From contig NZ_FNBP01000003.1 of assembly GCF_900102535.1 (NCBI RefSeq), forward strand, positions 62,001 to 126,000: DNA of 64,000 bases, read 5' to 3'. The notes under the pieces are model-generated. The model was given only the letters and a program-made list of their open reading frames with translations, was not told the origin of the DNA and made no database searches. Of the stretch, positions 8,881 to 18,297 are shown piece after piece (position 1 is the first letter of the stretch; each line of letters starts with the position of its first letter). The translations under genes and the position numbers were made by a program. This DNA comes from Sulfitobacter delicatus (GTDB lineage Bacteria; Pseudomonadota; Alphaproteobacteria; Rhodobacterales; Rhodobacteraceae).

Positions 8881-11813
8881 GGATTGCAGGGCGCGGCATG
8901 ATCGACCGGAGAAAGCCGGTGAGCTTCACCTTTGACGGGCGGCGCTATAGCGGGTTTGCAGGCGATACCGTGGCCTCAGCGCTGCTGGCCAACGGGCAGC
9001 GGCTGATGGGACGGTCGTTTAAGTATCACCGGCCCCGCGGCGTGCTGACGGCGGGGAGTGAGGAGCCGAATGCGCTGGTCACCACCGGGGTGGGGCCCGC
9101 GTCGGAGCCCAATGTCCGCGCCACCACGCAGGAGATTTACGAGGGGCTGGCGGTGCGCAGTCAGAACGCTTGGCCGAGCCTCGATTTCGATGTGATGGCG
9201 GTGAATGATCTGGCGTCGCCTTACCTTGGGGCGGGCTTTTACTACAAGACCTTCATGTGGCCGCGCCGTTTTTGGGAACGGGTCTATGAGCCGGTGATCC
9301 GGCGCGCTGCCGGGTTGGGGGCGCTCAGCGGTCAGCCCAATGCGGATGCCTATGAGAAAGCCTATGCCTTTTGCGATCTGCTGGTGATTGGCGCAGGTCC
9401 TACGGGGCTGATGGCGGCTTTGGCGGCGGGGCGCGCGGGGGCGGATGTGATCCTCGCGGATGAGGATGCGGTGATGGGCGGGCGGCTCAATGCCGAGAGT
9501 GAGATCGTGGAGGGCCAGCCGGGGCAGGCTTGGGCCGCAGAGGTAGTGGCGGAACTGGCGGCGATGGACAATGTGCGCCTGATGCCGCGCACCACGGTCA
9601 CCGGAGCTTATGACGGCGGCATGTTCGGCGCTTTGGAGCGGGTGAACCAGCACCGCGCGCGGCGGGGCACGGGCGCGCCGCTGGAGTGTTTCTGGCGCAT
9701 CGCGGCGAAACAATCGATCCTCGCGGCAGGGGCTTTAGAACGCCCGGTGGCCTTTGCCAATAACGACCGGCCCGGCATCATGATGGCGGGGGCGGTCCGG
9801 GTTTATCTGAACCGCTGGGGGGTGGCGCCGGGCAAGCAGGTGGCGGTCTTTGGGAATAACGACGACGCGCATCGCACCGCGCGCGAGCTTGCGGCGGCGG
9901 GGGTGCATGTGGCGGCGCTGATTGACTGCCGCGAGGGGGTGCGCGTTCAGGGCGCGGCCTATCCGGTGCTCAGCGGGGCGCAGGTTTGTAATGCCTCGGG
10001 CCGCAAGGAGTTGGAGGCGGTGACGATCCGCACCGCCAGTGGCGAGCATAAGATACAGGCCGATTGTCTGGCGATCTCGGGCGGTTGGAACCCCTCGGTG
10101 CATCTGACCTGTCATCTGAACGGGCGGCCGACGTGGAACGCGGATATTCAGGCCTTTGTGCCGACCCCCGGCGCGGTGCCGGGGATGCGGGCGGCGGGGG
10201 CGTGTAATGGGGTGTTTTCTACGCGAGGCTGCTTTGTTGCAGGGCTTGAGGCCGCTACGGCGGCGCTGGAGGCCTTGGGCCGCAAGCCGGTCGCGATTAA
10301 TTTTCCGGAGGCCGAGGACGCGGCCTACAAGCTCGAACCGCTCTGGGCGGTGGCGGGCAAAGGGCGGGCGTGGCTCGATTTCCAGAACGATGTCTGCGTT
10401 AAGGATGTGGCGCAGGCGGCAGCCGAGAACTTTCGCTCGGTCGAACATATGAAGCGCTACACAACCCAAGGCATGGCGCCGGATCAGGGCAAGAATTCCA
10501 ACGTGACGGCGCTGGCGGTGTTGGCCGACGCCACCGGACGCGGCATTGCAGAGACCGGCACCACCACCTTCCGCCCACCCTACACGCCGGTGTCGATTGC
10601 GGCTATGGGCGCGGGCGGGCAGGGTAAGGGCTTTGCGCCTGAGCGTTTCACCACTAGCCATGCGGCGAGCCTTGCGATGAAGGCGCCGATGGTCGAGGCG
10701 GGGCTGTGGTACCGCCCCAGCTATTTCCCGCGCGGGCAGGAGCGGCACTGGCGGCAGTCCTGTGACCGGGAGGTCGGTTTTGTTCGGAACGCGGTGGGCA
10801 TCTGCGATGTCTCGACCCTGGGTAAGATCGACATTCAGGGGCCGGATGCGGCCAAGCTGCTTGATCTGGTTTATGTGAATACCTTCAGCAGCTTGAAGGT
10901 CGGCAAGGTCCGCTATGGGCTGATGCTGCGCGAGGACGGGTTCGTTATGGATGACGGCACCTGCGCGCGGCTGGGCGATCAGCACTACCTGATGACAACG
11001 ACGACGGGTGCGGCGGGGCAGGTGATGCGGCATCTGGAGTTTGTCACTCAATGTCTGCACCCAGAGTGGCAGGTGCATGTCATTTCGGTCACCGATCACT
11101 GGGCGCAGTTTGCCGTGGCGGGGCCGAAGTCGCGCGACTTGTTGAACGGGCTGCTCGACGCGCCGATTGATAACGCGTCCTTCCCCTTCATGGCCTGCGG
11201 CGCGGTGCAACTGGGCGGGGTCGAGGCGCGGCTGTTCCGCATCTCCTTTTCAGGTGAACATGCCTATGAGATCGCCGTGCCCGCACGCTATGGGGCGGCG
11301 CTGTTCGATCTGCTGGTGGCCCGGGCCGAGGCAATGGGTGGCGGGGCCTACGGCATGGAGGCGCTGAATGTGCTGCGGCTGGAAAAGGGCCATCTGACCC
11401 ACGCCGAGATCGACGGGCGTGCCACGGCGGGGGATGTGGGCATGGAGGCCATGGTGTCGGACGCCAAGGACTGTATCGGCAAGACCATGTCCGAACGCCC
11501 CGGCCTGCGCGACCCCAAGCGCGGGCAATTGGTCGGGCTGCGGCCCGTGGGCGCGGTCAAGCAACTGACGGCGGGGGCGTTTTTGTTCGCGCCGGGGGAT
11601 GAGGCGATCCGCGAGAATGCCCAAGGCCATACGAGTTCGGTCGGGTTTTCGCCCGACATTGGCACATTTATCGGGTTGGGGTTCGTCACGCGGGGCCGCC
11701 AGCGGCATGGCGAGCGGCTGCGCATGGTGGATCACCTGCGCGAGATCGAAGCCGAAGTGGAGATCTGCGCCCCGGTCTTTGTCGACCCGGAAGGAGGGCG
11801 TGCCCGTGGCTGA
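8877..11813 (+). CDS. soxA: Sarcosine oxidase alpha subunit
   Basis: This 978-residue subunit has an N-terminal ferredoxin-like fold without cluster cysteines (VSFTFDGRRYSGFAGDTVASALLANG) and the roseobacter-typical GRSFKYHRPRG. A dinucleotide-binding domain follows (LLVIGAGPTGLMAALAAGRAG, about residue 170), then a GcvT-like aminomethyltransferase domain over the last 400 residues (DVSTLGKIDIQGPDAAKLLD; YGMEALNVLRLEKGH). The C-terminal domain transfers methylene to tetrahydrofolate. I chose the ATG at 8877 because it overlaps the soxD stop; an earlier in-frame start would lie inside soxD. The length matches the family. Confidence 0.95.
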   Translation: MRIAGRGMIDRRKPVSFTFDGRRYSGFAGDTVASALLANGQRLMGRSFKYHRPRGVLTAGSEEPNALVTTGVGPASEPNVRATTQEIYEGLAVRSQNAWPSLDFDVMAVNDLASPYLGAGFYYKTFMWPRRFWERVYEPVIRRAAGLGALSGQPNADAYEKAYAFCDLLVIGAGPTGLMAALAAGRAGADVILADEDAVMGGRLNAESEIVEGQPGQAWAAEVVAELAAMDNVRLMPRTTVTGAYDGGMFGALERVNQHRARRGTGAPLECFWRIAAKQSILAAGALERPVAFANNDRPGIMMAGAVRVYLNRWGVAPGKQVAVFGNNDDAHRTARELAAAGVHVAALIDCREGVRVQGAAYPVLSGAQVCNASGRKELEAVTIRTASGEHKIQADCLAISGGWNPSVHLTCHLNGRPTWNADIQAFVPTPGAVPGMRAAGACNGVFSTRGCFVAGLEAATAALEALGRKPVAINFPEAEDAAYKLEPLWAVAGKGRAWLDFQNDVCVKDVAQAAAENFRSVEHMKRYTTQGMAPDQGKNSNVTALAVLADATGRGIAETGTTTFRPPYTPVSIAAMGAGGQGKGFAPERFTTSHAASLAMKAPMVEAGLWYRPSYFPRGQERHWRQSCDREVGFVRNAVGICDVSTLGKIDIQGPDAAKLLDLVYVNTFSSLKVGKVRYGLMLREDGFVMDDGTCARLGDQHYLMTTTTGAAGQVMRHLEFVTQCLHPEWQVHVISVTDHWAQFAVAGPKSRDLLNGLLDAPIDNASFPFMACGAVQLGGVEARLFRISFSGEHAYEIAVPARYGAALFDLLVARAEAMGGGAYGMEALNVLRLEKGHLTHAEIDGRATAGDVGMEAMVSDAKDCIGKTMSERPGLRDPKRGQLVGLRPVGAVKQLTAGAFLFAPGDEAIRENAQGHTSSVGFSPDIGTFIGLGFVTRGRQRHGERLRMVDHLREIEAEVEICAPVFVDPEGGRARG

Positions 11814-12345
11814 GTTGAAAGCACAAAACCCCTTTGCCGACCTGCTGCCCTTGAAGATCGGTGGCGTCTCGGTGGACGCACGTGATCTGGGGCATCTGAC
11901 AGTGCTCGGCGATCTCGGGAACCGCGCAGCGCTGGCCGAGGCGCTGGAGCAGGCGCATGGGCTGGCGCTTCCCGAACCTTTGCGCAGCACTGAAAACGGT
12001 GCGACGCGCTGCATCTGGCTTGGCAGCAGCGAGGTCTTGCTGATTGGCACGCCCCCCGATGCTGCTTTGACAAAAGTGGCGGCGGTGGTCGATGTCTCGG
12101 ACGGTTGGGCGGCGGTGCAGCTTTCGGGCGTTGGGGCCGAGGACGTGCTGGCGCGGCTGGTGCCGGTGGACGTGCGGACGTCGGTGTTTGAGCGCGGTCA
12201 TACCCTGCGCAGCCAGTTGCGCGAGATGCCCGTCTCGATCACCCGCAATGAGGGCGGCTTTCTCCTGCTGGTGCCGCGCTCGGTGGCTGCCACGATGGTG
12301 CAAGAATTGCGCCGCGCTATGGAAGCGGTGGCATCGCGGCGCTAG
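11806..12345 (+). CDS. soxG: Sarcosine oxidase gamma subunit
   Basis: The 179-residue gamma subunit is the last of the sox set. The likely start is GTG at 11806, six bases before the end of soxA and behind a strong GGAAGGAGGG box; no ATG fits. The body (WLGSSEVLLIG; VVDVSDGWAAVQLSG; TSVFERGHTLRSQLREMPVSI) has the GcvT-like pattern of SoxG. The subunit caps the alpha C-terminal domain near the folate site. The whole cluster feeds one-carbon units and glycine from glycine betaine, dimethylglycine and sarcosine breakdown, common in marine roseobacters. Confidence 0.9.
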   Translation: MAELKAQNPFADLLPLKIGGVSVDARDLGHLTVLGDLGNRAALAEALEQAHGLALPEPLRSTENGATRCIWLGSSEVLLIGTPPDAALTKVAAVVDVSDGWAAVQLSGVGAEDVLARLVPVDVRTSVFERGHTLRSQLREMPVSITRNEGGFLLLVPRSVAATMVQELRRAMEAVASRR

Positions 12346-12396
12346 GTTGCCCATCGGGGGCCCGAATCCCCGTTTGGTAACCAACGGAGTAAGGAT

Positions 12397-12705
12397 ATGA
12401 ACAAATCGATTTTCGCCGCTTTGGCCGCGATGAGCATGGCGGTCTCGGGCCCGGCGCTGGCAGCGTCCAAAAAAGAGACAAGCTGCACCCATCAAGCCGC
12501 CGTTGTGGCCGCCGTGCAGCAGGCGCGGCTGGACCGGGTGAAGGAACGTCAGGTGTCCGCGACGGTGCAGGCCAAGGCGACTTGGCCCGAGGATTTCAAC
12601 ACCGCGATCCCGCTGGTGACGCCTTGGGTCTACCAGATGAAAATGCGCGACGTGAAAAAGAACGATCTTGCCGCCGCGTGGAAGGAAATGTGCCTCGCGC
12701 AGTGA
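12397..12705 (+). CDS. Small secreted protein of unknown function
   Basis: This 102-residue protein has a clear Sec signal peptide (MNKSIFAALAAMSMAVS, cleavage probably after ALA at residue 23). The mature part of about 80 residues has two cysteines (near residues 30 and 99) that could pair. The mature chain is helical and charged, with conserved-looking WP and WVYQMKM segments. An AAGGA-type box precedes the ATG. It stands between soxG and dnaG with its own downstream inverted repeat, so it is probably an independent unit. I do not recognise the family. Confidence 0.75.
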   Translation: MNKSIFAALAAMSMAVSGPALAASKKETSCTHQAAVVAAVQQARLDRVKERQVSATVQAKATWPEDFNTAIPLVTPWVYQMKMRDVKKNDLAAAWKEMCLAQ

Positions 12706-12719
12706 CCCGTGAAGGCATG

Positions 12720-12746
12720 GAAGCGGGCGCACCAGCGGCCCGCTTC
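12720..12746 (+). terminator. Perfect inverted repeat, candidate terminator before dnaG
   Basis: GAAGCGGGC (12720-12728) and GCCCGCTTC (12738-12746) form a perfect nine-base-pair stem with a nine-base loop. It starts 15 bases after the small secreted protein gene. There is no continuous T run, only a TTTT about ten bases further on, so termination is plausible but not certain. Confidence 0.5.
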
Positions 12747-12817
12747 AACGCGCGTTTTGACGCCTGCTCGGCGCGGGCCTACTGGACTCTGATGGCCCGC
12801 GCCCGGTATATGAAGGC

Positions 12818-14809
12818 ATGAGCCTGCCCCCCGGATTTTTAGAAGAACTGCGTGACCGCGCCAGCCTGTCTCAGGTGGTGGGGCGCAAGGTCATTTGGGA
12901 CACCCGCAAGTCCAATCAGGGCAAGGGCGACATGTGGGCGCCGTGCCCTTTTCACCAGGAAAAATCCGCCAGCTTTCACGTCGATGACCGCAAAGGGTTC
13001 TATTACTGCTTTGGCTGCCACGCCAAAGGCGACGCGATCTCTTTCGTGCGCGAGACGGAGAATGTGAGCTTTATGGAGGCGGTGGAGATCATCGCCCGTG
13101 AGGTTGGCATGCCCGTCCCCAAGCAAGACCCACGCGCGCAGGCCAAGGCCGATAAGCGCACGCAACTGGCCGAGGTGATGGAACAGGCGGTGCAGTGGTT
13201 CCGCCTGCAACTGCGCACCGGGGCGGCGGGGGCGGCACGCGAATACCTGACCAAACGCGGCCTGTCTGAGCAGGCGCAGGCACATTGGGAGATCGGCTTT
13301 GCCCCCGACAGTTGGCAAGGGCTCTGGGATGCGCTTAAGGGCAAAGGGGTGGCGGATGAGCTGATCCTTGGCGCGGGGTTGGCCAAGCCGTCCTCCAAGG
13401 GCGGGCGGCCCTATGACACCTTTCGCGGGCGCATCATGTTCCCGATCCGGGATGCGCGGGGCCGGGCGATTGCCTTTGGCGGCCGTGCGATGGACCCGGA
13501 GGATAAGGCGAAATACCTCAATTCGCCTGAGACCGAACTTTTTGACAAGGGCCGCAGCCTCTACAACGTAAAAGACGCCCGTGCCGCTGCGGGGCGGGGG
13601 CAGCCGCTGATCGTGGCCGAAGGCTATATGGACGTGATCGCTCTGCATGGGGCCGGATTCGAGGGCGCCGTGGCGCCGCTTGGCACAGCGATCACCGAGA
13701 ACCAGTTGCAGATGCTTTGGCGCATCGCGCCTGAACCGATCATCACGCTGGACGGAGACGTCGCCGGACAACGCGCCGCGCTGCGCCTCATTGATCTGGC
13801 CCTGCCGCTGTTAGAAGCGGGCCAAAGCCTGCGTTTCGCGGTGATGCCCGAAGGCCAAGACCCAGACGACCTGCTGCGCGCCCAAGGAGCCGGGGCCTTG
13901 CAAAAGCTGCTCGACAGCGCCCTGCCGATGGTTCGGCTGCTCTGGCAGCGCGAGACGGAGGGCAAGGTCTTTGACAGCCCCGAACGCAAGGCCGCGCTTG
14001 ATAAGTCCCTGCGTGAAAAGATCAAACTGATCCGCGACCCGTCGATCCGCAGCCACTACGGACAAGAGATCAAAGATCTCCGTTGGGAACTGTTCCGCCC
14101 GCAAAAGCCGCGTGCCGAGTTTCGCCCCGTGGGAGGCAGGGGGCCGAGCAAAGGCGGTAAAGGTGGCAAGCCTGCTTGGGGCGGTCCGCAGGCCCCGCTG
14201 GCCAGCACCAAGGCTTCGGCGCTGGTTGCGATGGGGGACGATCAGGTGGGCATCTACCTGCGCGAAGCGGTGATCCTTGTGGCCCTGTGCAACTGCCCGA
14301 CGTTGGTTGAAACCTTTGAGACGGGGCTGGAGGCCATGCCCTGCGCGGACCCCGATCACGCCCAGTTGCGCGATCTGCTGCTGCGCTATGGCCATGCCGG
14401 GGCAGAGGTCTTGAACGAGCAGATTTCCTATTCTCTCGGCTGGGAGGCTCTTGAAAACATGAAGGCGCAACGCCACGTTGCGATCACCCCCTGCATCCGC
14501 AAACCCGGCGACGTGGACATGACCCGCATGACCGTGGCCGAGGAACTGGCCAAGCTGGATGCCGCGCGGGGGCTGAATGAAGAGATCGCCGAGGCGGTCG
14601 AAGACTTGAGTGGCCCTGCGGATGAAGGTGTGACATGGCGGCTCAGCGAAGCCGCCCGCGCCGCCGATATGGCCAGCCGAAGCACCCAAGAAGAAAGCGG
14701 TGAGTTTGACCTCGGCGACAATGGCATGACGATGAGCCGAGAAGAACGCAGCGCCCTCGACGCGCTGCTGGGGACGATTAGATACGATAAGTCGAAAGGT
14801 CGCGAATGA
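12818..14809 (+). CDS. dnaG: DNA primase
   Basis: This 663-residue primase makes RNA primers at the replication fork. The CHC2 zinc finger is CPFH (about 42-45) and CFGC (about 64-67), with the typical FHVDDRKGFYYCF context. The primase core with the RGRIMFPIRD motif follows, then the TOPRIM domain with VAEGYMDV (the catalytic Glu) and ITLDGDVAGQ (the metal-binding DxD). The C-terminal DnaB-binding domain follows a Gly/Lys-rich linker near residues 435-460. rpoD comes next, the usual alphaproteobacterial dnaG-rpoD order, without the rpsU of enteric bacteria. Confidence 0.97.
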   Translation: MSLPPGFLEELRDRASLSQVVGRKVIWDTRKSNQGKGDMWAPCPFHQEKSASFHVDDRKGFYYCFGCHAKGDAISFVRETENVSFMEAVEIIAREVGMPVPKQDPRAQAKADKRTQLAEVMEQAVQWFRLQLRTGAAGAAREYLTKRGLSEQAQAHWEIGFAPDSWQGLWDALKGKGVADELILGAGLAKPSSKGGRPYDTFRGRIMFPIRDARGRAIAFGGRAMDPEDKAKYLNSPETELFDKGRSLYNVKDARAAAGRGQPLIVAEGYMDVIALHGAGFEGAVAPLGTAITENQLQMLWRIAPEPIITLDGDVAGQRAALRLIDLALPLLEAGQSLRFAVMPEGQDPDDLLRAQGAGALQKLLDSALPMVRLLWQRETEGKVFDSPERKAALDKSLREKIKLIRDPSIRSHYGQEIKDLRWELFRPQKPRAEFRPVGGRGPSKGGKGGKPAWGGPQAPLASTKASALVAMGDDQVGIYLREAVILVALCNCPTLVETFETGLEAMPCADPDHAQLRDLLLRYGHAGAEVLNEQISYSLGWEALENMKAQRHVAITPCIRKPGDVDMTRMTVAEELAKLDAARGLNEEIAEAVEDLSGPADEGVTWRLSEAARAADMASRSTQEESGEFDLGDNGMTMSREERSALDALLGTIRYDKSKGRE

Positions 14810-14898
14810 AGCATCGAAATGAGCCTCTGCGTGTCCTTTTGGCCCGACTTGATGAAAATGCAGGGTATCGGGTTTAAGAATCACCCGGAACCCCGCAT

Positions 14899-14916
14899 GA
14901 TTCGGGAAACCGAATC
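14899..14916 (+). promoter_or_regulatory. Hairpin in the rpoD leader
   Basis: GATTCGG (14899-14905) and CCGAATC (14910-14916) form a perfect seven-base-pair stem closed by GAAA, a GNRA tetraloop. Partial copies (GAATCACC twice, ATGATTC twice) flank it. It lies 41 bases before the rpoD ATG in the dnaG-rpoD gap. It could be a processing site, an attenuating element or an operator. Confidence 0.45.
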
Positions 14917-14957
14917 ACCTGCGGATGATTCGCGCTAACGCGCTGGAGGAGCATGAG

Positions 14958-16940
14958 ATGGCTGCCAAAGATACGAACGACGACGCAAAGAGCAACGATT
15001 CCGAGGCCGGCCACTCGCTCGACATGAGCCAAGCCGCCGTGAAAAAGATGATCGGTGAGGCCCGCGAGAAGGGCTATATCACCTACGATCAGCTCAACAC
15101 GGTGCTGCCGCCCGATCAGGTTAGCTCGGAACAGATCGAAGATGTGATGTCGATGCTGTCCGAAATGGGCATCAACATCATTGAGGACGAAGAGGCCGAA
15201 GAAGAAGAGAACAAAGGCTCGACCGAGGTTGCAACCACCGAGTCCAACCGCGATGTGGCACTGTCCTCTGGCACCTCCGAGAAGCTTGACCGCACCGATG
15301 ACCCGGTCCGCATGTACCTGCGCGAGATGGGTTCGGTTGAACTGCTGAGCCGCGAGGGCGAGATCGCCATCGCCAAGCGCATCGAGGCGGGCCGGAACAC
15401 GATGATCGCGGGGCTTTGCGAAAGCCCGCTGACCTTCCAAGCGATCACCATCTGGCGTGACGAACTTCTGTCCGAAGACATTCTGCTGCGCGACGTGATC
15501 GACCTCGAGGCGACATTCGGCACCCAGATGGGCGATGAGGAGGAGACCACACCTGTGGTTGCGCCGACCGCCGGGACCGAGACCAAAAGCGAAGAGAGCA
15601 AAACCGAGCTTGATGCCGACGGCAATCCGATCTCGACCGATGATGATGACGATGAGGACGAACAGGCCAACATGAGCCTTGCGGCCATGGAGGCGGCGCT
15701 GAAGCCTCAGGTGCTGGAAGCGCTCGACATCATCGCGGATGATTACGAAAAGCTTAGCGCGATGCAGGACAGCCGGATTTCGGCAACGCTGAACGAAGAC
15801 GGGTCCTTCACCAAGGATCAAGAGGCGATGTACCAAAAGCTGCGGTCTGAGATCGTGCTCTTGGTCAATGAGTTGCACCTGCACAACAACCGTATCGAAG
15901 CCCTGATCGACCAGCTTTACGGCATCAACCGCCGCATCATGCAGATCGACAGCGCGATGGTGAAGCTTGCTGACCAAGCGCGCATCAACCGCAAGGAATT
16001 CGTCGACAACTATCGTGGTTATGAGCTTGATCCCAACTGGATGGAGCGGATGGCCGAGAAGTCCGGTCGCGGCTGGCAGATGTTCATCGAGCGCTCCAGC
16101 GACAAAGTCGAAGAACTGCGTGCCGATATGGCGCAGGTTGGTCAGTATGTTGGTCTGGATATCTCTGAATTCCGCCGCATCGTGCAGCAGGTTCAGAAGG
16201 GCGAAAAAGAAGCCCGTCAGGCCAAGAAAGAGATGGTCGAAGCGAACCTGCGCCTCGTGATTTCCATCGCCAAGAAGTACACGAACCGCGGGTTGCAATT
16301 CCTTGATCTTATTCAGGAAGGCAACATCGGCTTGATGAAGGCCGTAGACAAGTTCGAATACCGCCGCGGCTACAAATTCAGCACTTACGCGACATGGTGG
16401 ATCCGTCAGGCAATCACCCGCTCGATCGCCGACCAAGCGCGCACCATCCGTATCCCGGTGCATATGATCGAGACGATTAACAAGCTGGTCCGCACTGGCC
16501 GCCAGATGCTGCACGAGATTGGCCGCGAGCCGACGCCCGAGGAACTGGCCGAGAAGCTGCAAATGCCGCTCGAAAAGGTCCGCAAGGTGATGAAGATCGC
16601 CAAAGAGCCGATCTCCCTCGAGACGCCGATTGGCGATGAGGAAGACAGCCAGCTGGGCGATTTCATCGAGGACAAGAACGCCGTTCTGCCGCTGGATTCC
16701 GCCATTCAGGAGAACCTGAAGGAAACTACGACCCGCGTGCTCTCCTCGCTCACCCCGCGTGAGGAGCGTGTCCTGCGGATGCGTTTCGGCATCGGCATGA
16801 ACACCGACCATACGCTCGAAGAAGTTGGTCAGCAGTTCAGCGTGACCCGCGAACGTATCCGTCAGATCGAAGCCAAAGCGCTGCGCAAGCTCAAGCACCC
16901 GAGCCGCTCGCGCAAGCTACGCAGCTTCCTGGATCAATAA
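14958..16940 (+). CDS. rpoD: Primary RNA polymerase sigma factor (sigma-70)
   Basis: This 660-residue sigma factor directs housekeeping transcription. Region 1.1 is at the N-terminus ([19 protein letters not shown]). Region 1.2 is at about 100-135 ([21 protein letters not shown]). A long acidic non-conserved region follows, with several D/E runs. Region 2 has [20 protein letters not shown] and [10 protein letters not shown], and region 4 ends in [19 protein letters not shown]. The ATG at 14958 follows GGAGG with eight-base spacing; an earlier in-frame ATG at 14925 is poorer. A strong hairpin terminates the gene. Confidence 0.98.
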   Translation: MAAKDTNDDAKSNDSEAGHSLDMSQAAVKKMIGEAREKGYITYDQLNTVLPPDQVSSEQIEDVMSMLSEMGINIIEDEEAEEEENKGSTEVATTESNRDVALSSGTSEKLDRTDDPVRMYLREMGSVELLSREGEIAIAKRIEAGRNTMIAGLCESPLTFQAITIWRDELLSEDILLRDVIDLEATFGTQMGDEEETTPVVAPTAGTETKSEESKTELDADGNPISTDDDDDEDEQANMSLAAMEAALKPQVLEALDIIADDYEKLSAMQDSRISATLNEDGSFTKDQEAMYQKLRSEIVLLVNELHLHNNRIEALIDQLYGINRRIMQIDSAMVKLADQARINRKEFVDNYRGYELDPNWMERMAEKSGRGWQMFIERSSDKVEELRADMAQVGQYVGLDISEFRRIVQQVQKGEKEARQAKKEMVEANLRLVISIAKKYTNRGLQFLDLIQEGNIGLMKAVDKFEYRRGYKFSTYATWWIRQAITRSIADQARTIRIPVHMIETINKLVRTGRQMLHEIGREPTPEELAEKLQMPLEKVRKVMKIAKEPISLETPIGDEEDSQLGDFIEDKNAVLPLDSAIQENLKETTTRVLSSLTPREERVLRMRFGIGMNTDHTLEEVGQQFSVTRERIRQIEAKALRKLKHPSRSRKLRSFLDQ

Positions 16941-16943
16941 GAC

Positions 16944-16976
16944 ATAGCGCGGCTCTTCGGAGCCGCGCTATTCACT
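16944..16976 (+). terminator. Terminator hairpin after rpoD
   Basis: ATAGCGCGGCTC (16944-16955) and GAGCCGCGCTAT (16960-16971) form a perfect twelve-base-pair stem closed by a UUCG tetraloop, one of the most stable loop types. It starts four bases after the rpoD stop codon. The following T tract is short. Confidence 0.75.
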
Positions 16977-17046
16977 TGGGCTGACGCGTCTTTGACCTCG
17001 CCCCCGCCTGCGTTACATCCTCAGTATCCCTGTGAAAGGATATCCG

Positions 17047-17457
17047 ATGCGCCGCTCTTTCATTCTGCTGACCTGTTTGCTGCTACCACTCCAAGCAGCC
17101 GCCCAAGCCTATCGCGCTGAAAACTGGCTGCTGGTCGTACCGCTTAACACCCATGACTTCGAAGTCATCGAAGACCGAGGCGAAGGCGCGCGGGGCATCT
17201 GGTGTGCAGCGGGCGAATTCGCACAGACTATGTTGGGCCTGCCGCGGGGCGAGCGGCTCTACGTCAAGACCCCGCGGGGGCCATCGGTTAGCGGTGTCGG
17301 ACGCAGCGGCGTTGTTTTTACCACCGATCCAAGCCGGGTGAAGGCCGATCTGGGGAAGTCCTATTCCGTCACCGTCACGCGGGCCGGTGAAAACCTGCCC
17401 AGCCATCACGCGCGGCAGTTTTGCCGCGACCGTTTGATCGAATTAGAGGATCTCTGA
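17047..17457 (+). CDS. Secreted protein of unknown function, first of a paralogous pair
   Basis: This 136-residue protein has a signal peptide (MRRSFILLTCLLLPLQAAAQA). The mature part has the motif ARGIWCAAGEFAQ and one more Cys near the C-terminus (QFCRDR), so a disulphide is likely. Length and motif order match the next gene, which carries ARGMWCAAGVHAK and a C-terminal LCHALR. A GTG at 17032 is in frame, but the ATG at 17047 is better placed after AAAGGA. The next start lies three bases after its stop. The family is not recognised. Confidence 0.75.
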   Translation: MRRSFILLTCLLLPLQAAAQAYRAENWLLVVPLNTHDFEVIEDRGEGARGIWCAAGEFAQTMLGLPRGERLYVKTPRGPSVSGVGRSGVVFTTDPSRVKADLGKSYSVTVTRAGENLPSHHARQFCRDRLIELEDL

Positions 17458-17460
17458 GAT

Positions 17461-17862
17461 ATGAAACGCAATCTATGTCACAGCCTAATGGCGCTTGCCC
17501 TTATGGCCGCTCCGGCGATGGGGCAGAGCCTGCACCCTCAACACGATTTGCAGATCACCCCGGTTACAGACGGATTTCTAGTTGAGAATGACGGTGAGAA
17601 CGGCGCGCGTGGGATGTGGTGTGCTGCGGGCGTACATGCCAAAGCAAGTGGGGCAGGCGCGCCCCAACAGCGCATCTATGTTGCGGAAGCCCGCACGCCC
17701 GGTCTTGGGCAGCGCGATCCAGTGAAATTCACGCTCGATCCCAGCGGTCTGACTCCGCAGTCTGTTCTCCTGATCGGTGCGTCGTTCCGACAGGCGGGCA
17801 CGTCGATGTCGGTCCAACATGCGCTGAGCCTTTGTCATGCACTGCGCGGCAACGGGCGTTGA
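17461..17862 (+). CDS. Secreted protein of unknown function, second of a paralogous pair
   Basis: This 133-residue protein has a signal peptide (MKRNLCHSLMALALMAAPAMG, cleavage near residue 22). The mature protein shares with its upstream neighbour the segment ARG(M/I)WCAAG, a following RIYV/RLYV strand, a (K/V)FT(L/T)DPS strand and a C-terminal Cys. The two are tandem duplicates that have diverged. It is read behind AGAGGA. Its TGA is followed at once by the ATG of the YjbQ-like gene, so all three are likely co-transcribed and coupled. The function is unknown and probably periplasmic. Confidence 0.75.
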   Translation: MKRNLCHSLMALALMAAPAMGQSLHPQHDLQITPVTDGFLVENDGENGARGMWCAAGVHAKASGAGAPQQRIYVAEARTPGLGQRDPVKFTLDPSGLTPQSVLLIGASFRQAGTSMSVQHALSLCHALRGNGR

Positions 17863-18279
17863 ATGCAGACCTGCTTTTCGATCACGACCCGGGGCCAAGC
17901 GCTCTATGAGTTCACCGATGACGTCGCTGTATGGCTTGCGGGGCAGGGCGACGGGTTGCTGACCCTATTGGTGCGCCATACCTCCGCTTCATTGCTAATA
18001 CAGGAAAACGCCGACCCTGACGTCCAGCGCGACCTCCGCGCCTATTTCGCCCGACTGGTGCCGCCCGCCGATGATCCGCAGATGTCTTACCTCACGCATG
18101 TGATGGAAGGGCCAGACGACATGCCCGCCCATATCAAAGCGGCTATGCTGCCCGTGAGCCTCAGCATCCCGGTAGCGCAAGGTCGGATGCTGCTCGGCAC
18201 ATGGCAGGGCATCTATCTGTTTGAGCACCGCGACGCCCCGCATCAGAGGCAGGTCGCGGCGCATTTCCGGCCCGACTGA
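17863..18279 (+). CDS. YjbQ family protein (UPF0047, secondary thiamine-phosphate-synthase-like)
   Basis: This 138-residue cytoplasmic protein matches YjbQ/UPF0047. Seen directly: VRHTSASLLIQENADPDVQRDL (the His/Ser/Glu segment of the conserved pocket), THVMEGPDDMPAHIKAAML, and a final GTWQGIYLFEHRDAP. These are the most conserved blocks of the family, whose E. coli member has weak thiamine phosphate synthase activity. The true role is unsettled. Its ATG directly abuts the stop of the secreted paralogue upstream, an unusual partner for a cytoplasmic YjbQ protein. Confidence 0.88.
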   Translation: MQTCFSITTRGQALYEFTDDVAVWLAGQGDGLLTLLVRHTSASLLIQENADPDVQRDLRAYFARLVPPADDPQMSYLTHVMEGPDDMPAHIKAAMLPVSLSIPVAQGRMLLGTWQGIYLFEHRDAPHQRQVAAHFRPD

Positions 18280-18297
18280 GCGCCAGGCAAGCGGGGT

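Noticed and set aside
9735-11210. A long minus-strand open frame opposite soxA
   Set aside because: The soxA frame has all expected FAD/GcvT motifs. The opposite frame is Arg/His-rich without family features, a shadow of codon bias.
14874-16898. A long minus-strand open frame opposite rpoD
   Set aside because: It is a by-product of GC-rich third positions in rpoD, which is unmistakable on the plus strand. The predicted protein has no domain motif.
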